Source: Brucella pituitosa
GTDB taxonomy: Bacteria > Pseudomonadota > Alphaproteobacteria > Rhizobiales > Rhizobiaceae
Assembly: GCF_003049685.1 (NCBI RefSeq)
Contig: NZ_PYSY02000003.1
Span: forward strand, 248,001-312,000
Length of the DNA: 64,000 nt
Direction of reading: 5' to 3'
Shown here in pieces: positions 45,026 to 53,706 of this stretch. A program made the position numbers and the translations under genes. The number at the start of each line of letters is the position of its first letter. The first letter of the stretch is position 1. The notes beneath the pieces are model-generated. The model was not told the origin of the DNA, did not search any database, and saw nothing but the letters and a program-made list of their open reading frames with translations.

Positions 45026-46183
45026 ATGCGTTATGAACTCGACATTTTACCTCTCCAGACCCTGCTATCGCCTTTGACCCGCGCCAGTGCGGCCCTGGCG
45101 CGGCTCGACGAGCGTCTTGCCCACTCCCCGGTCGGCAAGGGACTGATCGAACGGTTCCATTTTGCCGATGCCTGCGCCTCGCTGTGGCTCGACGGCGAAC
45201 TGGTCGAGATGGAGGATCTGGTGCTGCATGAGGCGGCGCGCGATATTCGCTCCCCCAGTCATGCACTGACCATTGCCCGCGACGTGTTGCAGACGCGCCG
45301 ACGCATTGCCGCGCAAGCACCGGACTGGGCGCTGAGCCCAAACGGTTTGCGCACTCTGCGACAGGCGGAGCAGGTATGGTCTGCACTGTCTCCTGATGGT
45401 GGCATCACTGCAGACAAGGAAAGCTCTGCGGTGCACGACCCGGCGATCGATCGGCAGAATCGGGACGGGGAAGGGAGTAAAAATCGTTTGGATGACGGGT
45501 TCGATTTGCCCGGCATAGATCTCGACGCCATTGACGCGGTGCTGGCACGCTCCGACGACGTTTTGGCGAAAGTAAAACAGCCGCAGAGGATGGCTAAGCC
45601 GGAGACTGACCCGCTGATCCGCGATCCCGACTGGGATGAGGACGAACGGCTCGGCGAATGGAGAACCATGTTGCGTTCGATCAGCGAGCTGCCGCCGGTG
45701 CTGCAGGCCATCCTGGCGCTCGATGCCTGGAACGAGCTCGCGGTGTTGCAACGGGCGCCGTGGTTAGGTCGTTTGCTGGCCGCCTCACTGCTGCGGCGCG
45801 AAGGGCTGACCACGAAGGCGCATCTGCTGGCCTTCAATGCCGGCCTCAAAACCATCCGCGTCGAACGGCGGCGGCATCGCAATTTTGAAACCCGGCTTAT
45901 GGCCTCTCTTGAGGGGCTGATGGCCGGGATCGAACTCGGGTTCAGGGAACATGACCGGCTGATGCTGGCGCGGCAAATGCTGGAACGGCGGCTGACGGGC
46001 CGCCGCGCGTCTTCCAATCTGCCGGGGCTGATTGATCTAGTGCTGGCCAGACCCCTTGTGTCGACAGGTCTCATCGCCAAAGAACTCGACATCACATCCC
46101 GTGCGGCGCTCCGCCTCGTTGAAGAGCTCAGCTTGCGCGAAATGACGGGGAGGGGGCGGTTTCGGGCGTGGGGGATTATCTAG
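45026..46183 (+). CDS. DUF1612 and helix-turn-helix protein (RHE_PE00001 family)
   Basis: A 385-residue protein recognisable by its start MRYELDILPLQTLLSPLTRA, by FHFADACASLWLDGELVEME and by the C-terminal helix-turn-helix block (LARPLVSTGLIAKELDITSR followed by AALRLVEELSLREMTGRGRF). Members are common on Rhizobiales plasmids and secondary chromosomes, and their role is unknown. The middle (residues 130-180) is acidic and probably disordered. The winged-helix end suggests DNA binding. The start at ATG 45026 is preferred to an upstream TTG at 45008. It stands alone between ParDE and the nuclease cassette. Confidence 0.82.
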   Translation: MRYELDILPLQTLLSPLTRASAALARLDERLAHSPVGKGLIERFHFADACASLWLDGELVEMEDLVLHEAARDIRSPSHALTIARDVLQTRRRIAAQAPDWALSPNGLRTLRQAEQVWSALSPDGGITADKESSAVHDPAIDRQNRDGEGSKNRLDDGFDLPGIDLDAIDAVLARSDDVLAKVKQPQRMAKPETDPLIRDPDWDEDERLGEWRTMLRSISELPPVLQAILALDAWNELAVLQRAPWLGRLLAASLLRREGLTTKAHLLAFNAGLKTIRVERRRHRNFETRLMASLEGLMAGIELGFREHDRLMLARQMLERRLTGRRASSNLPGLIDLVLARPLVSTGLIAKELDITSRAALRLVEELSLREMTGRGRFRAWGII

Positions 46184-46506
46184 CATTCTTGCAGCCTGGT
46201 AGTCGGGCTGGAGACGCAATATGCCTTACCTCAACTTCCAAAGTGTATGTCAGGGCTTGGTGGCACCTTGGGTTAAGCCACATGCGCGTCCTAACAATCG
46301 CCAATCATAACCTATCCGATCAGCTGGGTTCGAATGGTCTTTTCGCGCTCCGCTCTGGAGTTTCATTGGTAGAACGATAGGCGGGAACAGTGGATCCCAT
46401 TTGGAGTCGTGGGATCATTGTTCCTCCAGCTCGCTATGCATAAACCAGCGTTTGCGGGGACACGAGGAGCTTGCTATAACACGGAATATGCCACTGGAGG
46501 TGATTT
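46184..46506. other. 323-bp non-coding gap before the nuclease-retron cassette
   Basis: No frame here is supported. It should contain the promoter of the nuclease-PRTase-retron unit. No strong -35/-10 pair or palindrome was seen. The base composition shifts from the GC-rich DUF1612 gene to more mixed sequence, consistent with an island boundary. Confidence 0.45.
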
Positions 46507-47520
46507 GTGGGGGTGCTCGATTTCAAGGAAATTCCGCAGGCCCACACTGGCCCGGCACGGGACGATTTCGAATTATTCGCGCGCGAATTTCTACTGCTGA
46601 GCAAGTTCCGCGTCTTGGACGGTCCTGACCGTGGCGCCGACGGTGGCCGTGATATGATCGTTGAAGAGACGCGCTCTGGGCCAGGTGGTGAAACAAAAGT
46701 CCGGTGGCTGGTGAGCTGCAAGCATAAGGCCCATAGCGGCAACTCGGTTACGCCCACCGACGAGGCAAATGTTCGAGACAGGATCGAGACGCATAATTGC
46801 ACAGGCTTCATCGCGTTTTACTCGTCGGTGGCAAGCAGCGGCCTTTCCCAAATCTTAATTGCACTGAGGCCGAAGTTCGAGCTGCTAACGTTTGATTCCG
46901 CTAAGATTGAAACGGCTCTTCTTACGGGACCGGACGCACATGCGCTTGCCGCGCGCTACATGCCGATATCGTTCAACAAATGGGTACATAGTTCGCAATA
47001 TGCCGTCTTGCCGCCGGCACCCGATCCGCAGCTGATAAGGAACTCTTTTTTCACCCGTGATCCGCACAGTGAGGTGGAGACGGCATTCGCTGAAGCACGC
47101 GCCCGCGAGGTGCCACTGTTCGCCGTAATCTATGATGAGGCCCACCCGTCGTTGAGCAAGTTGGCGTTCTCGCTAGGATACTTCATGGAATACCAGACGA
47201 CGAAGCGGCTCGTAGATGAGCACTTCGTTCCGCTGATCGGCCCCAGCAGTAACCCGCTCCTCGCGGCTTTGGTGCCGGAGGACAATCCGCTGGAAAATTG
47301 CCTGTGGGTGGTGCTTGATCTGGAGGGGAAGATTGTTCGCCGGGAAGGTGTGATCGCGAATCCTGATGAGGGTATGAGGCTGGTGCGGGAGGTCATCAAG
47401 ACCGTCGCTAACCCGAGTTCCGGCGCCACTGTGCAGACTGATCACAAGTCGGACTTCAAAGCAGACCTAGCTGAATTCATGCGGGTTATTTTAGGGATAA
47501 GCATTTCCATGATCCGATAA
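46507..47520 (+). CDS. Mrr-like restriction endonuclease-fold protein
   Basis: A 337-residue protein starting with GTG behind a perfect GGAGGTG site. Residues 18-110 match a Mrr-type PD-(D/E)xK domain: FELFAREFLLLSKFRVLDGP, GADGGRD with catalytic D49, and VRWLVSCKHK with K72; the usual Glu or Gln two residues before the Lys is Ser. It continues TPTDEANVRDRIETHNCTGF, a segment shared by many Mrr-like proteins. The C-terminal half (VPLFAVIYDEAHPSLSKLAF, CLWVVLDLEGKIVRREGVIA) resembles a thioredoxin-like fold without CxxC. It is 62 bp ahead of the PRTase gene on the same strand and is likely the nuclease effector or a partner of the retron unit. The operon link is inferred. Confidence 0.75.
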   Translation: MGVLDFKEIPQAHTGPARDDFELFAREFLLLSKFRVLDGPDRGADGGRDMIVEETRSGPGGETKVRWLVSCKHKAHSGNSVTPTDEANVRDRIETHNCTGFIAFYSSVASSGLSQILIALRPKFELLTFDSAKIETALLTGPDAHALAARYMPISFNKWVHSSQYAVLPPAPDPQLIRNSFFTRDPHSEVETAFAEARAREVPLFAVIYDEAHPSLSKLAFSLGYFMEYQTTKRLVDEHFVPLIGPSSNPLLAALVPEDNPLENCLWVVLDLEGKIVRREGVIANPDEGMRLVREVIKTVANPSSGATVQTDHKSDFKADLAEFMRVILGISISMIR

Positions 47521-47582
47521 AGCGCCAGCGTTTTGCCCGAGATGAGGGGTAATGGGCGGGGCTTGCGATCATTTGAGGGCTG

Positions 47583-48836
47583 GTGACATGGACTCTATCG
47601 ATGAAACTTTCTGAAAGCGAACAAGCGGCGAACTGGCTGTCTTATTTCACAATCGGCGACGACCTAATCGTGCGTGATTTGTTGGATCATTTCACGGTCG
47701 TATCGACGAGCACTTTCCGTAGCTGGGTCTCTATGGCACTGGGCAAAATCGGTTCGAAGGCAACGCCTTTGGCGCTTTACGCGGAGAGAGAGTTTCCGCT
47801 TGGTCAGCGCTTCTTTTCAAAGATGGATACGGGCGTGGTTCTCCGGTCAGTCGGCCGTAACGGGCCGAAGTTGATTGAGCCAACCCGTGGCTCGATGCAT
47901 GTCGGTAGCGAGGGAATTGTTGCGCAATTATTGACCGAAATCGCGCGCCGCGATCCCAAGGCATACCTTCTGTCACCGGGGCCTGATCGCCTGCGGCCAA
48001 TGAAAACAAGGTCTGCAGTCCACAAAATTGCGATCGTGACCGATTTGCTTGGGTCGGGCGCGAGAATATGTAAGATGCTCGACGCGCTGTGGAGGACAGA
48101 AACTTTCCGAAGCTGGCAATCGCATTTAAAAAGCAGGATCGAAATACACGTCGTCGCCTATGCCTCCACCATTGTCGGTGAAAAAGCGGTCAAATCGCAT
48201 CGCCTGAAACCTAAGTTACATTTCGCAGTGGTCGCTCCGACGATCTTCGACATCTATCGAAGCCATGGTTTGGGCCAGGTGGAAAACTTATGTAAATTTT
48301 ACAATCCTATACCGGGCCATAGCAAATACGGCGCGCTCGGTTTTGAGGAAGTCGGAACGTTGATCGCTTTCGGTCACGGTTGTCCCAACACTACCCCCCC
48401 GATGTTCTGGGCTGAAAGCAGGACCCGCCCGACGTTGTTTCCAAACCGGTCAGCGGTCAGCTTCGACGCAATTTTCCATGTTCATGAGGGGATCCCGTTT
48501 TCGGATAAACTGATGTCACTAGGACAGCCAACTCTTTCCGACCCTGAATTGCTCGCCCATTTTGGAGAGGAATCATCACACGCTCTCCTGGTGCTGGCAG
48601 CCATGGCAAGGGGTCTTCGGGGAATCTCTAAAATATCTGTGCGAACTGGGCTTGGTGTTCTCGTTGCGGAGAGCCTCATCAAGCTATTTCTTCGCGTCGG
48701 TTGGTGTGACGTCCATGGCGCGATTTCGGAAGCGGGGCTTTCCGAGTTAAGGTCCGCTCGTCAGTCTTTAAAATCACGCATTCCTCTTCCGGAGGACAGG
48801 ATTTCCGTGTATTTCCCAACGTCGTTGCGAGGATGA
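47583..48836 (+). CDS. PRTase-CE-like protein, candidate retron effector
   Basis: A 417-residue protein (GTG 47583 after GAGGG; ATG 47601 is an alternative). The start EQAANWLSYFTIGDDLIVRD and TFRSWVSMALGKIGSKATPL resembles the helical front of PRTase-CE proteins. KIAIVTDLLGSGARICKMLD (149-168) takes the place of the PRPP-binding 'DD..GTG' loop, and GHGCPNTTPPMFWAES (265-279) matches the 'PNNT.PIlW' motif typical of this family. Proteins with this domain occur beside retron reverse transcriptases, where they serve as the effector released when the retron is disturbed. The last 60 residues look like a winged helix (GLSELRSARQSLKSRIPLPE). The putative msr-msd RNA starts one base after its stop. 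Confidence 0.75.
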   Translation: MTWTLSMKLSESEQAANWLSYFTIGDDLIVRDLLDHFTVVSTSTFRSWVSMALGKIGSKATPLALYAEREFPLGQRFFSKMDTGVVLRSVGRNGPKLIEPTRGSMHVGSEGIVAQLLTEIARRDPKAYLLSPGPDRLRPMKTRSAVHKIAIVTDLLGSGARICKMLDALWRTETFRSWQSHLKSRIEIHVVAYASTIVGEKAVKSHRLKPKLHFAVVAPTIFDIYRSHGLGQVENLCKFYNPIPGHSKYGALGFEEVGTLIAFGHGCPNTTPPMFWAESRTRPTLFPNRSAVSFDAIFHVHEGIPFSDKLMSLGQPTLSDPELLAHFGEESSHALLVLAAMARGLRGISKISVRTGLGVLVAESLIKLFLRVGWCDVHGAISEAGLSELRSARQSLKSRIPLPEDRISVYFPTSLRG

Positions 48837-49023
48837 TAGTTTGAACGAGACGCTCGTGCTCACGAGATCGACAGGCCACAAGCCTGTTGGGTTAGGATTG
48901 CCGAAGCCCGCCGGACGAGCCACTGCAAAGCCTAGCGGCTACGTGGACGTTTCTTTCCCGCGGCGAATGCCTTACGGAGAAACGCCCACGCAAACGCACT
49001 GATAGGCTAAAGTCGTTGAACTA
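48837..49023 (+). ncRNA. retron msr-msd-like noncoding RNA
   Basis: Between the PRTase stop and the reverse transcriptase the sequence folds as expected for a retron RNA. a1 TAGTTTGAACGA (48837-48848) pairs, with one bulge, with a2 TCGTTGAACTA (49013-49023). Next come hairpins CTCGT-GCTC-ACGAG (48853-48866), ACAGGC-CACAA-GCCTGT (48871-48887) and AGCC-TAGC-GGCT (48929-48940). The msd-like stem is CGTGGACGTTTCT (48942-48954) against AGAAACGCCCACG (48978-48990), twelve pairs and one mismatch, with a 23-nt loop. The a2 segment overlaps the TTG start of the reverse transcriptase gene. Length (187 nt), order and place all fit; the branching G cannot be fixed by eye. Confidence 0.7.
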
Positions 49024-50242
49024 CATAACCTCGCAACACCTTCGCTCAATCGGCAAATCGCTAAAAATCCAACCCGGTGTTCTGGATCGTGCTGTCCTGG
49101 TTCACCGGCGCATTTCTGGACAACACGCTGATCGTGCTGTCGTGTTCACGCTTGCTCATCTCGCGCATCTGACGGGTGTACATTACAATTTCCTGAGAAT
49201 GTGCATACAGGATCCCGGCACTCGTTCCTATCGAGAGTTCTTTATCAAGAAATCAACCTCCGGGCAGAAGAAGAACAAGCGGCCTGCAAGTCGACCAATG
49301 CGCCGTATCTCTGTCCCGGCACCATTGTTGATGCTCGTTCAGCGATGGATACTTCACCGTATCTTGCATACAGCGGACGGGCACGAAGCCAGTGTTGCCT
49401 TTCATAAAGACGCCGATATCAAACAGGCCGCAAAACTGCATTGCGGCTGCAAGTGGCTGATCAAGCTCGATGTGCAGAATTTCTTCGAGTCGATCAGCGA
49501 AGAGCAGGTGTTCAAGGTTTTCGTTCGACTCGGCTATCCGCGTTTGCTTTCGCTTGAGCTGACACGGCTTTGCACAAAGGTTATCGATCCGGAAAAACGC
49601 GTGCGAACACGTTTCACACGTGTAGCGAATTATGGCCGAGGTCCGTATGAGGATGACGCGTTTCTCGATCAGTCCTTAAAAAGGCGGGAGCGTTTGGGCT
49701 CACCCATCTTGGCTCAGAGGCGAGTCCTTCCGCAAGGCGCTCCAACTAGCCCACTTCTGGCAAATCTCGCTGTCTTCGAGATGGATCGTGAGATCATGGA
49801 AATCGCTACTGAGCATGACCTCGTCTATACGCGCTATGCCGATGACATTGCACTATCGACCAAGCGAGACGACTTCACACGAGATGAGGCGAGCAAAATC
49901 ATCGGCAAGGTCTACGCTTGCTTCGCGAAAGCGCGGCTTGTCCCACATCCCGGAAAGGCCTGCGTGCGAACACCGGGTGCGCTCAAGATTGTGTTGGGTT
50001 TGGTCGTCAACGGCACGCAGCCACGCCTAACCAGGGAATATAAAAACAAGCTTCGCCTGCATGCCCACATCCTTGGGACTAAGGGCATTGATCCATCGGA
50101 ACATGCGGAAGCCTTGGGGTTTCGGTCAGTGCTGAGTATGCGACGCCACATTTTCGGAAAGCTCGAGCACGCAAAGCGTATCGAACCACATTTTGCAGCA
50201 AAGATTGGCGATTCGCTCAAGGCGGTGAACTGGTTGCTTTAG
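49016..50242 (+). CDS. retron reverse transcriptase
   Basis: A 408-residue RT, probably starting at TTG 49016 (no ATG before 49200 in frame). The N-terminal block YREFFIKKS and MRRISVPAPLLMLVQRWILH is retron-like. Motif A is LIKLDVQNFFESI (148-160), the next core motif is LPQGAPTSPLLANLA (238-252), and the catalytic YTRYADDIALS places YADD at 274-277. The retron NAxxH element seems to be QAAKLH (137-142) and the VTG motif reads VLG (IVLGLVVN, 325-332), both variants. The C-terminal part after 340 is a thumb or RNA-binding extension. Such enzymes prime from a branching 2'-OH in their RNA and make msDNA. It is the last gene of the nuclease-PRTase-RNA-RT unit and faces a convergent gene 91 bp away. 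Confidence 0.9.
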   Translation: MNYITSQHLRSIGKSLKIQPGVLDRAVLVHRRISGQHADRAVVFTLAHLAHLTGVHYNFLRMCIQDPGTRSYREFFIKKSTSGQKKNKRPASRPMRRISVPAPLLMLVQRWILHRILHTADGHEASVAFHKDADIKQAAKLHCGCKWLIKLDVQNFFESISEEQVFKVFVRLGYPRLLSLELTRLCTKVIDPEKRVRTRFTRVANYGRGPYEDDAFLDQSLKRRERLGSPILAQRRVLPQGAPTSPLLANLAVFEMDREIMEIATEHDLVYTRYADDIALSTKRDDFTRDEASKIIGKVYACFAKARLVPHPGKACVRTPGALKIVLGLVVNGTQPRLTREYKNKLRLHAHILGTKGIDPSEHAEALGFRSVLSMRRHIFGKLEHAKRIEPHFAAKIGDSLKAVNWLL

Positions 50243-50333
50243 TAGAACCCCCTGCACCCGAAGAATCGGTTCGCCTCACGCAGATCCTTGATCACAGCAA
50301 GAGGCATCTAGACATCTCTCGTGCCGGGCCTCT

Positions 50334-51473
50334 TCATCGCAGGAAGCCATATCTATATAGCAGAAGCCGAATGGATTGGGGCGTTACCTCAAAAACCTGC
50401 CTTGAGACGAGCGCACCGTCAGGATGCGCTTGGAGATGTTCATGGGTTTCAACGTCGTAGTAATTGAGAGCGACCTCTGCTGGCCATGAAAAATTTGGAT
50501 CAAATGGCACCTCTGCATATGGGTTAAAATAGACCTGAAGCCCGTCGAGATGGGTTTCGCGATGATATGATGAATGCTGAATGAGCACATCCGCGCCGCC
50601 GATCTGATCTTCGCTTTCTCGACGGTCTACGACCAGGTAGTTCAACGGGCCGAGTTGAAAGCGGTGCGAATTTGGCTCCGCCTTGTTCTTGTCGATCAGC
50701 CTGTACCGCGTCGAACGAACGAGCTTATCGATCTTGCTCTCAATGACGGCTTTTCCAAAGGCGCCGACAGTTGAGAAAAAGACGGCGCTGATCTCCTTGA
50801 ACGAATCGTTCGTGAAAATTCCCATTTCGACAGGCGCTCCTGAAGGCTTCAGGAGCGAGCTGATCTTGCCCTGCTTTCCAAGGTCTGGCCCTTCCAGCGC
50901 CGGTGACGCCAAACCAAAAAGGACCATGTTGATGAGCTCGTTGTTTTGAAAGAGCGAGAGTTCGCTATCGAATGGGGCAATAGCGATCACAAAAGGCCGC
51001 CCTCGCACGTGGCTCATCGAGGCATACGGGTGCTTCTTTTCTTCGCTTCCGCGGTAGAGGTTCAACTTGTCCCTGATTTTCCCAGCAAGCTTCAACGCAC
51101 CTCGGGTTTTGAAGTCTTGCTCGTCGAACGGCTTCACTGAGGGGGCTGTCGCCGGCATATCGGAAATGACGGCTTCGATATTGAACTCGTAATTACCTGG
51201 CCCGCTGACGAAGAAATCCGGCGCAGATTTCGAAAAATCGACGCTGCATCCTAAATCGATCAGCGCCCTGTTGAGATAGAGTTCCCACATTGACGAGTTA
51301 AAAGTCGTTTGGAACTCATTGATGAATTTTTCACTTTCGCCCTTCCGATTGAGCAAGCCGGTTGCCCAAGCCTGAATAACAGGCCGGACTTTCTTGTAGC
51401 CAGCATCGGCGGAGATTGCACGAAAGTGCTTGTGGAGCCTTTCACTTTGGAAACGCGGATCAAACAAATCCAT
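50334..51473 (-). CDS. PD-(D/E)xK-like protein of unknown function
   Basis: A 379-residue protein with no export signal. MWELYLNRALIDLGCSVDFS, SAPDFFVSG, then EFNIEAVIS (residues of about 62-103) has the order Glu, Pro-Asp, Asn-x-Glu seen in some restriction-endonuclease-like folds; the usual Lys after the acidic pair is not evident, so activity is doubtful. Later parts (RPFVIAIAPFDSELSLFQNN, NEL) look like a domain involved in mobile or defence proteins. Its start codon is 64 bp from the end of the Abi-like gene on the same strand. I do not recognise a named family. Confidence 0.5.
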   Translation of the reverse strand: MDLFDPRFQSERLHKHFRAISADAGYKKVRPVIQAWATGLLNRKGESEKFINEFQTTFNSSMWELYLNRALIDLGCSVDFSKSAPDFFVSGPGNYEFNIEAVISDMPATAPSVKPFDEQDFKTRGALKLAGKIRDKLNLYRGSEEKKHPYASMSHVRGRPFVIAIAPFDSELSLFQNNELINMVLFGLASPALEGPDLGKQGKISSLLKPSGAPVEMGIFTNDSFKEISAVFFSTVGAFGKAVIESKIDKLVRSTRYRLIDKNKAEPNSHRFQLGPLNYLVVDRRESEDQIGGADVLIQHSSYHRETHLDGLQVYFNPYAEVPFDPNFSWPAEVALNYYDVETHEHLQAHPDGALVSRQVFEVTPQSIRLLLYRYGFLR

Positions 51474-51536
51474 TATTCAAATACCATTCGTGTCTATGAG
51501 TCGCGTTTCTCGCGGGCCGCGCCTAAATGAAGCTGT

Positions 51537-52367
51537 TTAATATGCTCCGCGGTCCAGCCGACGAAGAAACAGCCTTGCGGTGACCAAATTTATCTGGAGT
51601 CTGAACGTCGCGTCCTCTTCTTCAGACAGTCCAGGATGCCCGCCGTGCGGATGCATTCGGCTTAGGAGTGCCTGGACGAATGGAGACTTTTTGCCATCTG
51701 GGGTCCACTCGTTGTAGTCTGCCAAGAGAAACGGCGGCGTAACGCTTCCGCCCAGAAAATCGCGCATCTGTCGACTGTCAAACGTTAGATCGCAACCCGC
51801 CAAGACGGCGATCTCATTGAAATAGCTTTCAAGAAAGTTGCGAAGCTCGCCGTTTGCGCCTGACCACTCGCCTCTCTGGAAGGCAGACATTGCCCGAGCC
51901 AAATGACCCTCAGCAGTGCTTAGTTTGTGCTTTTTTCGGAGTTGAACGACTTCGTTTTCTGCCTCTCGCATATTCAGCTCGGGGGCATCGGGTGGCAACA
52001 TCCTTACAAGGATTGCTGGCGCCCTTGAGGCGCGTCTACCCCACACGTCGTCGTCCTCAAGAGGCTCAACGATCTCAAAACCGTCGAACCTGAGACCTGC
52101 CTTCAGCTTTTGCCAAGAAGGCGTGTCTTTCTTGGTCGACCAGTTCGTAAGGGCCTTTTCGATGATTGCTCGCTCTAGGCTGACTTGGCCGGATTCTGTA
52201 TAGACCGGCGGTCCACCTTCTATTGCGGCCTTGAAAAGGCTGACGACCCTTGCCGGCTTGCTGGCTCCTCCACCCCTGTCCTCGATTCCTCACTGCTTTT
52301 CGATAACGTCGATGTCGCTATGGGAATAACTATCGGAAATGACCTCCGCAGCGGCAACCACTGTCAT
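51537..52367 (-). pseudogene. abortive-infection-like gene interrupted by an in-frame TGA
   Basis: The frame opens at ATG 52367 (AGG just before it) with MTVVAAAEVISDSYSHSDID, reaches TGA at 52290-52292 after 25 codons, and continues in the same frame with GIEDRGGGASKPARVVSLFK through ERAIIEKALTNWSTKKDTPS to LDRGAY at 51537, about 250 residues more. The latter part (LARAMSAFQRGEWSGANGEL followed by RNFLESYFNEIAVLAG) resembles the C-terminal half of Abi-C-type abortive-infection proteins, in which counts of similar residues are expected to form a helical bundle. One TGG-to-TGA change would create this gap (EKQ-W-GIEDR). It is most simply a nonsense-mutated gene; the first GTG beyond the stop is at 52046. 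Confidence 0.7.
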
Positions 52368-52408
52368 CCTATTGAATTCGCCCATTGGCCTTTTCTCCCC
52401 AGTCAAAA

Positions 52409-53032
52409 TTATGAAGCAAGATCATCGAACTTGCGGATAAACGCGGCTTGAAGATCAGTGTCGTTGAGCAGATCACGGCCGTAGTCATTGATGTAGTCTA
52501 TGATCTGCGTCTGGAACGTGTTTCGAAAAACTATCTTCCGAGTACAATCGACGCCCATCCGTCCTGATGAGTGAATGATCCAGCCACCCTTCGTCCTTGC
52601 TTCATGCAACAGTGCACAACGGACCTGCCGATAAAACTCGACAGCATCCTCAAGCTTAAACAACGCGTTAAAGGGCGCTGTTGTCGACAGGAAGGTCGCG
52701 AAGAGGTCACCGCTTAAGTTGTACTCATAAGGAGGAATAGGGTTCTTGTGACGGTAGATTAGGCCGCCTCGACAAGCAGCAAGAAATTCCAGCAAGGCGC
52801 ACTGAATGGATACAATGCTGAACCCTTCTCCCTCCCAGCTTCCTTTGTCCTGAAGGACACGGATTGGCTTCAGATATCGGCTCTCCAGCCGCCGGAAGAA
52901 GAATTCGTCAAACGCCTTGTCCCAACGGCTCGTGGCATCGCCGATAACTATCGTTTTTGAAAGCAGCCGCCAGTCGGTGGCACTTCGGTTAGGCGCCAAT
53001 AGGATTTCTCGCTGGGCGTGCTCTTCAACCAT
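52409..53032 (-). CDS. HEPN-like protein
   Basis: A 207-residue mostly helical protein. It carries RQVRCALLHEARTKGGWIIH (residues 135-154): R138 and H143 form an R-x4-H motif with a following 'EARTKGG' pattern recurring in many HEPN-superfamily proteins, which act as metal-independent RNases or as their antitoxin-side partners. Other conserved-looking parts are SIQCALLEFLAACRGGLIYR and PPYEYNLSGDLFATFL. It starts near the divergent promoter with the QueC operon, about 95 bp away, and the operator at 53074-53115 lies between. The reading as an RNase is an inference from a short motif. Confidence 0.6.
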   Translation of the reverse strand: MVEEHAQREILLAPNRSATDWRLLSKTIVIGDATSRWDKAFDEFFFRRLESRYLKPIRVLQDKGSWEGEGFSIVSIQCALLEFLAACRGGLIYRHKNPIPPYEYNLSGDLFATFLSTTAPFNALFKLEDAVEFYRQVRCALLHEARTKGGWIIHSSGRMGVDCTRKIVFRNTFQTQIIDYINDYGRDLLNDTDLQAAFIRKFDDLAS

Positions 53033-53073
53033 TTCTCACTGACTCCGACGTTTAGAAAATCGCCTTATGGTAG

Positions 53074-53115
53074 TATGTTGACATGTCAGGTAAAAAATAT
53101 CAACATAGCTGACAT
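53074..53115. promoter_or_regulatory. interleaved inverted repeats, candidate operator
   Basis: TATGTTGA (53074) pairs with TCAACATA (53100), and ATGTCAG (53083) pairs with CTGACAT (53109), so two perfect inverted repeats are interleaved. The left block also contains the palindrome TGACATGTCA. It lies exactly between the divergent HEPN-like gene and the QueC operon. The XRE-ImmA protein at 55085 is the most likely binder. Confidence 0.65.
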
Positions 53116-53127
53116 TAGGAGATTTCA

Positions 53128-53706
53128 ATGAGCGATGGTCCCCATAAAAGCTTGCCTCTCCGTCACGGCTACCAGCGTGTCGCCGCGTGGGCGTTCAAGC
53201 CAGCATTCAGTGTCAACCAGATCGGAGAAGCCGCGGAAGTGGCGCTTTTACGCGACGTGGCAATCGAGGTGGCGCCAACACTGAAGCAAATCGTGGCGAT
53301 TGCTGACGGGCAGGATCTTCTCAGTTTGGCTTCGTCGATGAACGATGAGCTTGATCGCGTGCGGGTGGACCCGGCTGTCGATACGCTGGCCGCATCTGCG
53401 GTCGAATGTGCTCAGATGGCCCTCAAAGAAGGGTATCGCGGAATTGTCGCACTTGAGAAGGGTCTGGCCGCTGCCATGTCCGAGCGGCTCGCAGCGAACG
53501 GGCGAGCAATGGAGGAACATTACCTGGTCAAGCTTGGTCCCGGTGCCTGTCAGCAGATGAGGCGCCGGGTCAACGACACCATTGGTCACATGAACAGTAA
53601 TGGTGCCTTCGGCCGTCTGGCAAAGTCCATCCTCGGTGATCGCTCCATCAGCGTGTCGAGGACGCCCACCGTTCACGATGGTCTTGATCAGGGGGTCGCA
53701 TTTTGA
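53128..53706 (+). CDS. unknown protein heading the QueC-like operon
   Basis: A 192-residue protein, start ATG after AGGAG. It is rich in Ala and Leu with long amphipathic helices (AAEVALLRDVAIEVAPTLKQ, LAASAVECAQMALKEGYRGI, ALEKGLAAAMSERLAANGRA) and ends in a basic, polar tail. No catalytic motif or membrane segment is visible. It overlaps the next gene by 4 bp (TTGA), so it is made together with the QueC-like protein, perhaps as its partner. Qat systems also place a protein of unknown function before a QueC-like one, but the size here is smaller and I see no clear match. Confidence 0.7.
   Translation: MSDGPHKSLPLRHGYQRVAAWAFKPAFSVNQIGEAAEVALLRDVAIEVAPTLKQIVAIADGQDLLSLASSMNDELDRVRVDPAVDTLAASAVECAQMALKEGYRGIVALEKGLAAAMSERLAANGRAMEEHYLVKLGPGACQQMRRRVNDTIGHMNSNGAFGRLAKSILGDRSISVSRTPTVHDGLDQGVAF

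Noticed and set aside
52046..52367. Selenocysteine or programmed read-through of the Abi-like TGA
   Set aside because: No obvious structure follows the stop and a single-base nonsense change is simpler.
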